Shown: piece after piece, positions 6,915 through 15,213 of the stretch
Layout: every line of letters starts with the position of its first letter
Position numbering within the stretch: position 1 is the stretch's first letter
Assembly (NCBI GenBank): GCA_963768715.1
Contig: CAVYJC010000007.1
Location: 248,001 to 312,000 of the forward strand
From: DATKEJ01 sp963768715
GTDB taxonomy: Bacteria; Bacteroidota; Rhodothermia; Rhodothermales; DATKEJ01
DNA: 64,000 bases
Reading direction: 5' to 3'
Position numbers and translations under genes: made by a program
The notes under the pieces: generated by a model
What the model saw: only the letters and a program-made list of their open reading frames with translations
Told to the model about the DNA's origin: nothing
Database searches by the model: none

Positions 6915-9278
6915 CTATTCGGCACGAAGGACTTCCACCGGATCCGTTAACGCCGCCCTCACCGCCTGCCAGCTCACCGTAGCCAGCGCTACGGCTATCG
7001 CTGCGACGCCGGTCGCCACGAAAATCATCACGCTGATGTCAGCGCTGTAGGCGAATCCACTCAACCAACTGCGGGATGCGAAGTACGCAAATGGCCAGGC
7101 CAGGACGTTCGCAATAAGTACGAGGACGAGAAACTCCTTGCAGAGCAGCATCGAGATTGTGCGATACGACGCCCCGAGCACCTTCCGGATACCGATCTCT
7201 TTCCGTCGCTGCTGCGCCGTGTACGCGGCCAGTCCAACCAGGCCCAGGCAAGCAATCGCAATTGCAATAACGGCAAACCACGCGAGGAGCCCACTCATCC
7301 GAGACTCCGCCCTGTACATGTCGTCGAACTGGGAATCGAGAAACCTGTATTCGAGAGGATAGGCGGGAACCAGGCTCGCCCATGTCTTCTCAATGGCGTC
7401 GATGGATTCCGTGACGTGCCTCCCGTCGACACGCAACAGGATGTAACCCGCACGCTCTGGATTCAGCATCAGCGCCAGCGGCTCGATGCTCGTCCGGAGT
7501 GAGCTGAAATTGAAGTTCTTCATCACTCCGACGATCGGTCCATCGATGTCCTGAAAATCCAGCTTCTTCCCGACGACCGGTCCCCCACCCATGATGCGGG
7601 CCAGTTCTTGGTTGATAAGCCACGCGCCGGACGAATCCCCGGCGAGATCGGACGGATAGTCTCTCGAGAACGGCCGGCCGTCCGCCATCTCGATCCCGAG
7701 ACTCTCCACGTAGTCGTATCCGACAGAAGCAAAGCTGATCAGGACTTCGGCATCGGGGTCCTTCCCCTCCCAGCCGGCACCACTGCCATTGCTCCCGATA
7801 CTCAGCGGCAAGGGTCCGGATGTGACCGCCGAAATGTGCGGGTCCTTCAGCCACTCCTGCCGCAACGCGCCGAACGACTCGCGCACATCATCCCGCATCC
7901 GCATGAACACGATGTGCTCCTTGTCGTAACCGAGATCCGCGTCGCGCATGTACCGAAACTGCGTGTAGACGATACCGGTACCGATGATCAGGAAGATCGA
8001 AAGGCCAAATTGGAGCACGACCAGCACGCGACGGAAGGTCGACGAGCCCGTGCCCGTGTCGGACGATGATTTGAGTATCGAGATCGGCGAGAACGACGAG
8101 AGGAAGAGCGCGGGATAGCTGCCCGCAACAATGCCGGTAAGAAACGCGATCGTCACCATCCCGATGAGCACATTTCCGCGAAGTAGAATGGACGCAGTCA
8201 TCTCCTTGCCCGTCAGATCCGCCGCCGGCTCGATGAAGAGCGCGATCAGACCGACCGCAACCAGAAGGGCGATGAACGAGAGCAGCACCGTCTCGCCGAG
8301 AAACTGCAATGCGACACTCCCCCGCCGCGCGCCGACCACCTTGCGGAGACCAATCTCCCGGGCCCGCCGCGCCGATCGCGCCGTCGCCAGATTCATGAAG
8401 TTGATGCACGCGATGAGGAGCACGAAAAGCGCGATGGCCGAAAAGATGTAGACGTACTTGATGTCGCCCGCCGGATGCCCGTATCCGAAATAACTGTGGA
8501 GATGGATGCCGGCCAGCGGCGCCAGCATGTAGTCGGGCGACTCGTCGCGGTGCGCCAGGTTGACGGCCATGATCTTGGCGTTCACGGGCTCGAGCGGCAT
8601 CGGTCCGGCAAGCTGGACAAACGTGAGGATCGAGTTGTTGTCCCAACTGTCGCTATAACCGCCGCTCATCCGCAGATACTCGAATGGAACGAGCATCTCG
8701 AACTCAAAACTGGAGTTGGTCGGAACGTCCTTCATCACGCCCGTGACCGTCATCTGATACTCGTTGTCCATCGTCAAGACCTTCCCGATCGGATCCTCGT
8801 CGCCGAAATACTTACGGGCGGCCTTCTCGCTCATTACGATGGAAGTCGGATCGGACAGCGCCGTCGTCGGATCGCCCTCGACGAGCGGGAACGTAAATAC
8901 CTGAAAAACTGAAGGATCGACAGCGCGGACTCCCGGCTCGTAGAAGGCCTTCTCACCCGATCGCATGAGCTTCGGACGCAGCCAGCTGAAGCGGACGGCA
9001 TGGACGATTTCGGGGATCGCCTCCTCATATGCTGGTCCAACCGGATACGGCGTCACGTTCACATGAAACGTCGCACCCGAATAGTGCTGATCCTGCTCGA
9101 CTCGGTAGATGTCGTCTGCGTGTTCATGGAACTGGTCGAAGCTCAGTTCATCCTGCACCCAGAGGAAAATGAAAAGCGAGCAAGCTAGTCCGAGTGCGAG
9201 TCCAAAAACGTTGATGAACGAATACCCTTTGTACTTGAGCAGATTGCGAAGGGCGACTTTGAGGATGTTTCCCAGCAT
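6915..9278 (-). CDS. FtsX/MacB-type ABC transporter permease
   Basis: The protein has 787 residues from the ATG at 9278 (MLGNILKVALRNLLKYKG). Upstream in-frame starts to 9467 would translate repeat DNA. Helix 1 near 20-42 is followed by a large periplasmic MacB-like domain, then three helices around an FtsX domain (ARSARRAREIGLRKVVGARR). A second periplasmic domain and a second FtsX domain (AAYTAQQRRKEIGIRKVLGA) end in EVLRAE. This duplicated permease is typical of Bacteroidota and Rhodothermota, where it works with a MacB-like ATPase in export of peptides or lipoproteins or in envelope stress. No ATPase gene lies next to it here, so the partner must be elsewhere. Confidence 0.85.
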   Translation of the reverse strand: MLGNILKVALRNLLKYKGYSFINVFGLALGLACSLFIFLWVQDELSFDQFHEHADDIYRVEQDQHYSGATFHVNVTPYPVGPAYEEAIPEIVHAVRFSWLRPKLMRSGEKAFYEPGVRAVDPSVFQVFTFPLVEGDPTTALSDPTSIVMSEKAARKYFGDEDPIGKVLTMDNEYQMTVTGVMKDVPTNSSFEFEMLVPFEYLRMSGGYSDSWDNNSILTFVQLAGPMPLEPVNAKIMAVNLAHRDESPDYMLAPLAGIHLHSYFGYGHPAGDIKYVYIFSAIALFVLLIACINFMNLATARSARRAREIGLRKVVGARRGSVALQFLGETVLLSFIALLVAVGLIALFIEPAADLTGKEMTASILLRGNVLIGMVTIAFLTGIVAGSYPALFLSSFSPISILKSSSDTGTGSSTFRRVLVVLQFGLSIFLIIGTGIVYTQFRYMRDADLGYDKEHIVFMRMRDDVRESFGALRQEWLKDPHISAVTSGPLPLSIGSNGSGAGWEGKDPDAEVLISFASVGYDYVESLGIEMADGRPFSRDYPSDLAGDSSGAWLINQELARIMGGGPVVGKKLDFQDIDGPIVGVMKNFNFSSLRTSIEPLALMLNPERAGYILLRVDGRHVTESIDAIEKTWASLVPAYPLEYRFLDSQFDDMYRAESRMSGLLAWFAVIAIAIACLGLVGLAAYTAQQRRKEIGIRKVLGASYRTISMLLCKEFLVLVLIANVLAWPFAYFASRSWLSGFAYSADISVMIFVATGVAAIAVALATVSWQAVRAALTDPVEVLRAE

Positions 9279-9344
9279 GGCAGCGGTAGTTGCGGATTGG
9301 AACCAGAGGGTATACGGGAGGGTGGAGGGGAAGTTGCTAAGAAG

Positions 9345-9912
9345 ATAGCACCCAATACCAAACTTCAAATACCAAATACCAAACTTGGTGAATTGGCAGG
9401 AGCGGAAGATCATCCCCGAATCAAGAACGCTTCCGCATGGTGTTGATGGAGGCAACGAGAATGGCAATCAGCTCAGAGGCCTCTTTGATGAGGAGATCAA
9501 CCTCAGCGTCGCCTCCCTCGCTTGCGCCGTTGATTGTCCGTAGCCAGTGTCGGCTTTCTTCCGCTTCCTGGAGGCAGAGGTAGAGCTTGCTAACAAACTC
9601 CTTGTTGCTCCGGGATCTTTGCGCCTCTTGGTAGTTGGCGCCAACCGAGGTGGCCGATCGGATGACTTGCTTGGCGAGAACCCAACTCGATGACTTGCTG
9701 GGCAAACGATCCGCGAGTCTGCAAACTCGAATCCCGAATTGCGTCATCCGATCAATCATCTCCTGATTCGATGGTCGTGTCATGGTCGGCTTGTTTGTCA
9801 ACCATTAGACACACGAGCCACCCTTTGCATAACCTATGCATATCCAAATCCGGTGTGAAGTTCGATGTACCGACTTCCAGTTTGGTATTTGGAGTTTGGT
9901 ATTTGGAGTTAT
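9345..9912. mobile_element. Candidate repeat-bracketed IVP cassette 3
   Basis: A tract of AATACCAAACTTCAA units at 9345-9388 faces an inverted tract at 9877-9912. The left arm carries one extra 7-base unit, so the arms are less perfect than in cassette 2. One intact four-helix-bundle gene lies inside. The right arm overlaps the ettA stop codon (TAA, 9909-9911). Confidence 0.45.
9421..9783 (-). CDS. Four-helix-bundle protein (23S rRNA IVP family)
   Basis: The protein has 120 residues from the ATG at 9783 (MTRPSNQEMIDRM); a TTG at 9801 is the alternative. It carries the family blocks FGIRVCRLADRLP, VLAKQVIRSATSVGANYQEA, KEFVSKLYLCLQEAEESRHW and ASELIAILVASINT. It is intact and a close paralogue of the 6441 gene. 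It sits in its own repeat-bracketed cassette between the ABC permease and ettA, with no sign of co-transcription logic with either neighbour. The function is unknown. Confidence 0.85.
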   Translation of the reverse strand: MTRPSNQEMIDRMTQFGIRVCRLADRLPSKSSSWVLAKQVIRSATSVGANYQEAQRSRSNKEFVSKLYLCLQEAEESRHWLRTINGASEGGDAEVDLLIKEASELIAILVASINTMRKRS

Positions 9913-11576
9913 CGCGTTAATCGCCTGTACGTCAACCGATGCGGCCTGTCTGCCACCTCGCCGAGCCGCGCGTGCCGGTTCTCCTCGTACTCCGTGTAAT
10001 TCCCGTCGAACCAGTAGACGCTGCTGTCTCCCTCGAACGCCAGGATGTGCGTAGCGATGCGGTCGAGGAACCAGCGGTCGTGGGATATGACGACCGCACA
10101 TCCAACAAAATTCAAGAGTGCTTCCTCCAACGCGCGGAGCGTGTTGACGTCCAGGTCGTTGGTTGGCTCGTCGAGCAGCAGAACGTTCGCTCCCTCCTTC
10201 AGCATCGTGGCGAGATGGACGCGATTCCTTTCCCCGCCCGATAGTTCCGAGACCTTCTTCTGCTGATCGGGCCCCTTGAAATTGAAACTGCCGACGTAGC
10301 CACGGTAATGGACTTCCCGGCTTCCAATCTTCAGAAATTCGGCGCCGTCGGAAATGGTTTCGAAGACGCTCTTCGTCGGATCGAGCGTCCTGCTCTGATC
10401 GACATAACCGAGCTTGACGGTCTGGCCGATCCGGATTTTCCCTTCGTCGGGCGTCTCCTCGCCAATGATCATCCGGAACAGCGTCGTCTTGCCGGCGCCG
10501 TTTGCCCCGATGACCCCAATGATCCCGCCGGGCGGAAGGGCGAAATTCATATTCTCGAACAGGAGGCGGTCGCCATACCCCTTGGCCACCTTGGCCGCAG
10601 AGATCACCTCCTTACCGAGCCTCGGGCCCGGCATGATGGGGATTTCCACCTCTTCGCTCCGCGCCTCCGTTTGCTGAGCCAGCATCTCTTCGTAGGATGC
10701 GATCCGCGCCTTTCCCTTCGCGTGGCGCCCTTTCGGTGACAGCCTCACCCACTCCAACTCCGCCTTCAGTGCCTTCTGCCGCTTCGATTCCTGCTTCTCC
10801 TCGATGGCGAGCCGCTGCTGCTTCTGCTCGAGCCATGACGAGTAATTGCCTTCAAAGGGAATCCCCTTTCCACGGTCCAGCTCCAGAATCCATCCGGCGA
10901 CATTGTCCAGGAAATACCGGTCGTGCGTCACGGCAATGACGGTGCCCTCGTAACGCGCAAGATGCTGTTCGAGCCACGCGACGCTTTCCGCATCCAGGTG
11001 GTTGGTCGGCTCGTCGAGGAGAAGGACGTCCGGCTCCTGGAGCAGGAGGCGGCACAGGGCCACACGCCTCCTCTCCCCTCCCGAAAGAACGTTGACGTCT
11101 GCGTCGCCCGGCGGACAGCGAAGCGCATCCATCGCCATTTCGAGCTTGCTCTCGATATCCCAGGCATTCAGGTGATCGATTGCTTCCTGAAGCTTTGCCT
11201 GTTCGCTCATGAGCGCATCGAAATCCGCATCCGGATCTGCAAACCGCTCGCTCACGGCATTGTATTGCTTGAGGAGATCGACGGCTTCCTGCGCACCCTC
11301 AGACACGATGTCCATCACGGTCTTGGATGGATCGAGCTGCGGCTCCTGCGGGAGGTATCCAAACGTGATACCCTTCTGCTTCTCGATCTTGCCGAGATAG
11401 TCGTCGTCGAGACCCGCGATAATGCGGAGGAGGGTACTCTTGCCGGCGCCGTTCAGTCCGAGCACGCCGATCTTCGCGCCGTAGAAGAACGACAGGTAGA
11501 TGTTTTCGAGGACTTGTTTGTTCGTCGTTCGGAAGACTTTTCCGACGCCGAGCATGGAGAAGATGATCTCTCCCAT
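9909..11576 (-). CDS. ettA: Energy-dependent translational throttle protein EttA (ABC-F)
   Basis: The protein has 555 residues from the ATG at 11576 (MGEIIFSMLGVGKVF), the same length as E. coli EttA; upstream in-frame codons are repeat-derived. It has two ABC ATPase domains. The first has Walker A GLNGAGKS, signature LSGGERRRVALCR and Walker B VLLLDEPTNHLD. The second has GANGAGKTT, LSGGERNRVHLA and VLLLDEPTNDLD. The linker between them (LEWVRLSPKGRHAKGKARI) is the arm that touches tRNA and the ribosome in this subfamily. ABC-F proteins bind the ribosomal E site; EttA gates early elongation according to ADP/ATP ratio. It ends in YRRLTR as in typical EttA. The start codon touches an oligomer tract, and the stop codon is formed by another. 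Confidence 0.95.
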   Translation of the reverse strand: MGEIIFSMLGVGKVFRTTNKQVLENIYLSFFYGAKIGVLGLNGAGKSTLLRIIAGLDDDYLGKIEKQKGITFGYLPQEPQLDPSKTVMDIVSEGAQEAVDLLKQYNAVSERFADPDADFDALMSEQAKLQEAIDHLNAWDIESKLEMAMDALRCPPGDADVNVLSGGERRRVALCRLLLQEPDVLLLDEPTNHLDAESVAWLEQHLARYEGTVIAVTHDRYFLDNVAGWILELDRGKGIPFEGNYSSWLEQKQQRLAIEEKQESKRQKALKAELEWVRLSPKGRHAKGKARIASYEEMLAQQTEARSEEVEIPIMPGPRLGKEVISAAKVAKGYGDRLLFENMNFALPPGGIIGVIGANGAGKTTLFRMIIGEETPDEGKIRIGQTVKLGYVDQSRTLDPTKSVFETISDGAEFLKIGSREVHYRGYVGSFNFKGPDQQKKVSELSGGERNRVHLATMLKEGANVLLLDEPTNDLDVNTLRALEEALLNFVGCAVVISHDRWFLDRIATHILAFEGDSSVYWFDGNYTEYEENRHARLGEVADRPHRLTYRRLTR

Positions 11577-11672
11577 AACTTCAAATACCAAACTTGGGTG
11601 GAGGCCTGGATTGGCCCAAGCGCGCAGGATAGGGCGAAAACGGAATGATGAACAGGGAATAATGAACGAGGA
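11575..11672. repeat. Oligomer tracts upstream of ettA
   Basis: A single tract of the ACTTCAAATACCAAACTT family (11575-11597) abuts the ettA start codon. A second, unrelated tract of GGAATGATGAAC-like units lies at about 11642-11672. With the tract at 17506-17541 the first continues the alternating orientation pattern seen from 0.7 kb onward. Confidence 0.6.
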
Positions 11673-11731
11673 ATCGGATCCCTCCACGCCGACCATTATT
11701 CGCCCCTGGAGGTCGTATCTTTTCGCAAACC

Positions 11732-12559
11732 ATGGCGATACCGCTCAACATCGACACATACAGGCACTTCTCCAGCGTCTTCCGTGAGGCCTTCGATCGC
11801 GGTGGTTTTCGGGAGGCGTGGGATGTCTTCATGCGTGGGCTCTACCGTAGAATCCGCGATCGAATGCGGGTTCAGACGCACGCCACATATAATAACGTGG
11901 CGGTGGGGATCGAACGGAAGGCGCTCGATGAGTTCGTTCCCTTGAGGTGGCTTCCCGTCGATTCGAGGGACATTCTCACGTACGAATCGGGCCTGGTCAT
12001 GGGTCTCAGGGATCAGGTTCGTCCCGATGATCGCATCGTGGTAGTCGGAGGTGGATGGGGCGTCACCACTGTCGTTGCTGCGCGTGCGACGGGAAAGGGA
12101 GGATCCGTCACGACCTTCGAGGAACTATCGCAATCGGTGGACAAGGTTCGATGGACGGTGGAGAACGCTCGATGCAGCGACATTGTCACGGTGGTTCACG
12201 GCCGGGTCGAGGGACGACTGCCGGACAGCACGCCGACGGAGACGATTCCCTTCAAGCCGGAAGAATTGCCTGAGTGCGACGTCCTCGAGTTGGATTGCGA
12301 AGGAGCCGAGCTGGGAATCCTGGAGCGCATGGTGATTCGTCCCCGTGTGATACTCGTCGAGACCCATGGCATGCTGGGGTCGTCCACCGGAGAGGTCAGG
12401 GACGCGCTGGGTCGAATTGGGTACAGCATTGTATCAGAGGAGATTGCCGAGCTCCATACGCCTGCTTTCTGCAGGGAGAACGATGTTATGGTGTTGGTCG
12501 CGGTTGGGGTCACGGCAGACACCAGCCAGGAGATATTCATAGATACCACGCCGCGTTGA
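11732..12559 (+). CDS. FkbM-like SAM-dependent methyltransferase
   Basis: The protein has 275 residues from the ATG at 11732. A Rossmann-type methyltransferase fold is suggested by the SAM-binding strand DDRIVVVGGGWGVTTVVAAR near 106-125. An acidic loop after strand 2 (TTFEEL) and the FkbM-type block DVLELDCEGAELGILE near 187-202 follow, then a strand VILVETHG. The N-terminal 90 residues are less typical and may set substrate choice. FkbM-family enzymes usually methylate sugars or other small molecules, but the substrate here cannot be read. It is a single gene, divergent from ettA and followed by a CoA-binding protein 45 bases downstream. A few archaeal-type FkbM proteins share this compact layout. 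Confidence 0.65.
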   Translation: MAIPLNIDTYRHFSSVFREAFDRGGFREAWDVFMRGLYRRIRDRMRVQTHATYNNVAVGIERKALDEFVPLRWLPVDSRDILTYESGLVMGLRDQVRPDDRIVVVGGGWGVTTVVAARATGKGGSVTTFEELSQSVDKVRWTVENARCSDIVTVVHGRVEGRLPDSTPTETIPFKPEELPECDVLELDCEGAELGILERMVIRPRVILVETHGMLGSSTGEVRDALGRIGYSIVSEEIAELHTPAFCRENDVMVLVAVGVTADTSQEIFIDTTPR

Positions 12560-12604
12560 GATAATTGGCACGGCGGCGCGACAGGTTGGTCAATTTGAAT
12601 TCGC

Positions 12605-13078
12605 ATGTCATCCCAAAACCTTGAGAAACTGGCCCAGGATTTCCTCGCCCAGCGCCGCATTGCCGTCGCCGGTGCATCGCGAACCGGTGACACGGCCGGA
12701 AACATCATCTACAAGAAGCTCCGTGATTCGGGATTCGAGGTCTTTGCGGTCAATCCGAATGCGGAACGGATCGAAGGCGATGCGTGCTATGCCGATCTCG
12801 GATCGATCCCCGGCGGAGTCGACGGCGTGGTGGTCGCCACGCATCCGGACGTTTCAGCCGGCGTCGTCCGAGAATGCGCGGATCTCGGGATCAAGCGCGT
12901 TTGGATCCATCAGGCGTTCGGTGCGGGCAGCGTGTCGGAGGATGCTTTGAAAGCGGCAAAGGACGCCGGCATCACGGTCATCCCGGGCGCTTGTCCGATG
13001 ATGTTTTGTGAGCCGGTGGATGTGGGGCATCGCTGCATTAAGTGGGTGCTGGGGGTTATGGGGAAGTTGCCGGAATGA
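12605..13078 (+). CDS. CoA-binding domain protein (YccU-like)
   Basis: The protein has 157 residues and starts at ATG 12605. A single Rossmann CoA-binding domain resembles that of succinyl-CoA synthetase alpha: RRIAVAGASRTGDTAGN near 17-33, GFEVFAVNPNAERIEG near 42-57, VVVATHPDVS, and a C-terminal VIPGACPMMFCEP. The family binds CoA or acyl-CoA and may act in CoA metabolism or redox protection; no catalytic His of the synthetase is evident. The TGA stop is followed without a gap by an oligomer tract, so it has no classic terminator of its own. Confidence 0.85.
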   Translation: MSSQNLEKLAQDFLAQRRIAVAGASRTGDTAGNIIYKKLRDSGFEVFAVNPNAERIEGDACYADLGSIPGGVDGVVVATHPDVSAGVVRECADLGIKRVWIHQAFGAGSVSEDALKAAKDAGITVIPGACPMMFCEPVDVGHRCIKWVLGVMGKLPE

Positions 13079-13317
13079 CGTCCGGCGTCCGGCGTCCGGG
13101 GTCCGGCGTCCGGGGTCAAGGAGTGGCGTGGCGCAAAAACCGCGACCGTCCCCCTTCGGAGGGGGCGGCTGGAGCGAGCTTGCGAGCGGAAGCCGGGGGT
13201 GGTCACGGCCCCAAAGGGTATTTGTCCGTTCAGGATGAGCTCAACCACCCCCGCCTGCGCACTCCTTCGTCGTGCTTAGCCGCCCCCTCCTAAGGGGGAC
13301 GGTCGTGGCGGCGTCCC
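13079..13317. repeat. Oligomer tract plus long palindromic element between convergent genes
   Basis: A tract of CCGGCGTCCGGGGT-like units (13079-13118) starts right after the stop codon. An imperfect palindrome follows with arms of about 65 bases (13141-13205 and 13243-13309) around a 37-base centre. Each arm carries its own tight hairpin (CCCCCTTCGGAGGGGG at 13151-13166; a similar one in the right arm). Being between convergent genes, it could terminate transcription from both sides. A copy of the right arm lies at 53326-53383, again between convergent genes. Confidence 0.65.
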
Positions 13318-14691
13318 TCACCCCACCAGCTCAAACCGCGCCGTGAAGTGCCGCAGCGCTTCGGGCTGTTCGACGATGCGGACGCCTCTGATCTCGCTTC
13401 GGTGCTCCTGGAGTTCCACGATCGAATCGACCACATAGTCGATCTGGCTCTTCGTGTAAGTGCGTCTGGGTATGGCGAGGCGGACGAGTTCTTGCTTCGC
13501 GAACGTCTCCGTACCCGTGTCGGGATCACGCTTTCCAAACATGACCGAGCCGATCTCGACGGATCGGATTCCGGCTGACAGATAGAGTGCAACCGCGAGC
13601 GCCTGTCCGGGATATTGGTTCTGCGGAATGTGCGGGAGCATGGACTTGGCGTCGATATAGATTGCGTGCCCGCCCGGCGGCTGCACGATCGGAACGCCAA
13701 TTGCCGAGATCCCTTCGCCGAGATAGCTCGTGGAAGACGCTCTGTACTCCTGATACGGCAGGTCGACCGCCTCGTAAAGTCCCACGGCGATGGCCTCCAG
13801 ATCGCGTCCGGCGAGACCGCCGTACGTCGGATATCCCTCCGTCAAGATGAGCAGCTCGGATTCGTGTCGTGCTACTTCATCATCGTTCGTACACAGGAAG
13901 CCCCCGATGTTGGCCATCCCGTCCTTCTTCGCGCTCATCGTGCATCCGTCGGCGTACGAGAACATCTCGCGAGCGATGTCTATCAGCGACGTGTCGGCAT
14001 AACCGGACTCTCGTGTGCGGATGAAGTAGGCGTTCTCGGCAAACCGGCACGCGTCGAGATAAAACCGGACGCCCCGCGATCGGCTCAACTCGGAGGCCGC
14101 ACGGATGTTGGCCATCGACACCGGCTGCCCCCCTCCCCCGTTGTTCGTAATCGTGATCATCACGAACGGCACGTTGCCGGCGTTTTCGTCCAGCACCCGC
14201 TCGAGCGCATCGAGATCGATGTTGCCCTTGAAAGGGGCCGGGCGGGCCAGGTCTGCCGATTCCTTGCAAGGGATGTCCATCGCCGTCGCGCCCGCACTCT
14301 CAATATTGGCCCGGGTCGTATCGAAATGCGTGTTGTTCGGCACAACGTGGCCGGGGCGGATCAAGGTGGCGGCGAGGATCCGTTCGGCCGCCCTGCCCTG
14401 GTGCGTCGGGATGACGTGCTTGAATCCGAAAATGTCCTTGACGGCGGCCTCGAATCGCCGAAAGCTCGGACTGCCGGCGTAGGATTCATCGCCCCGCATC
14501 ATGGCGCCCCACTGATTGGCGCTCATGGCGCCGGTGCCGCTGTCCGTCAGCAGGTCGATGATGATGTCGTCGGAGGGAACGTTGAAGAGATTGTATCCGG
14601 CCTCAGCCAGGATCCGCTCGCGCTCGGAACGACTGACGAGGCGGATGGGCTCGACGACTTTGATGCGGAAGGGCTCGATGATTCTGGCCAT
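13318..14691 (-). CDS. tnaA: Tryptophanase (beta-eliminating lyase)
   Basis: The protein has 457 residues and starts at ATG 14691. It is a PLP fold-type I enzyme of the tryptophanase/tyrosine phenol-lyase family along its whole length: DLLTDSGTGAMS, MMRGDESYAGS, PTHQGR near 95-100, and the PLP lysine in TMSAKKDG (Lys256). The choice of tryptophanase rests on IRSVEIGS, which matches the tryptophanase IRAVEIGS, whereas tyrosine phenol-lyases have Arg (SMERG) there. It should split tryptophan to indole, pyruvate and ammonia. Some blocks (EMFSYADGCTMS, NIGGFLC) are closer to tyrosine phenol-lyase, so substrate assignment is good but not certain. No tryptophan permease is adjacent. An oligomer tract starts 6 bases upstream of the start codon. 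Confidence 0.85.
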   Translation of the reverse strand: MARIIEPFRIKVVEPIRLVSRSERERILAEAGYNLFNVPSDDIIIDLLTDSGTGAMSANQWGAMMRGDESYAGSPSFRRFEAAVKDIFGFKHVIPTHQGRAAERILAATLIRPGHVVPNNTHFDTTRANIESAGATAMDIPCKESADLARPAPFKGNIDLDALERVLDENAGNVPFVMITITNNGGGGQPVSMANIRAASELSRSRGVRFYLDACRFAENAYFIRTRESGYADTSLIDIAREMFSYADGCTMSAKKDGMANIGGFLCTNDDEVARHESELLILTEGYPTYGGLAGRDLEAIAVGLYEAVDLPYQEYRASSTSYLGEGISAIGVPIVQPPGGHAIYIDAKSMLPHIPQNQYPGQALAVALYLSAGIRSVEIGSVMFGKRDPDTGTETFAKQELVRLAIPRRTYTKSQIDYVVDSIVELQEHRSEIRGVRIVEQPEALRHFTARFELVG

Positions 14692-14697
14692 GCTCGG

Positions 14698-15118
14698 TGC
14701 TTAGTTCTTGGTGCTTGGTACTTCGTGCTTGGTGCTTGGTACTTGGTACTTGGTACTTCGTCGGTTGTGATACCCCTACAATGTCACACCCGTGAGGGCG
14801 GGAATCCACTAATGTCATTCCCGCGAAGCCTGCGCCCGTGTAGGCGGGTGGCGGGCATCCAGAAACGGGAATGATGAATGATAAGTAATGAACGATGAAT
14901 GGTCAGCCTGCTTAACGCGGCTGTGGTATTGCCGATGGAGTCGTTTGGGTGCTCTGTAATCTCGTGGTCGTGGCTTTGACCAGGCGTCGTGGTGTCCCCG
15001 ATGAGTGGGTCGGGAATTGGCGGACGAAAACAAGGATTTCTTGCCTATCCCGACGGACGTGCCGACGTAGACGTCAGAATTCAGACGTAAGAATTTGATT
15101 GTCGATTGCAAATTGAGG
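14698..15118. repeat. Intergenic block of several repeat types
   Basis: No gene is seen in the 520 bases between tnaA and the next gene. From left to right there is a tract of TTGGTACTTGGTGC units (14698-14760), two REP-like palindromes around 14775-14870 with GCGGGAATCCA and ATTCCCGC cores, a tract of GAATGATGAATGATAAG units (about 14871-14902), and a tract with CAGAATTCAGACG (about 15064-15118). The last family recurs at 53431-53456. Confidence 0.55.
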
Positions 15119-15213
15119 ATTGCGCCCGCACTAGCCTGGCCATCGATCCAACGCGTAGAGTGCGCCGATGCAGAATCCTTTCGCTGAGATGCCGAAAACG
15201 GGGAGGCCTATGG

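Noticed and set aside
5305..9783. Diversity-generating retroelement suggested by Avd-like four-helix-bundle proteins
   Set aside because: No reverse transcriptase, template/variable repeat pair or variable lectin domain is present.
13615..14874. 419-codon open frame on the plus strand opposite tryptophanase
   Set aside because: It is antisense to a full-length, well-conserved enzyme gene and has no protein pattern; GC-rich codon use keeps the opposite strand open.
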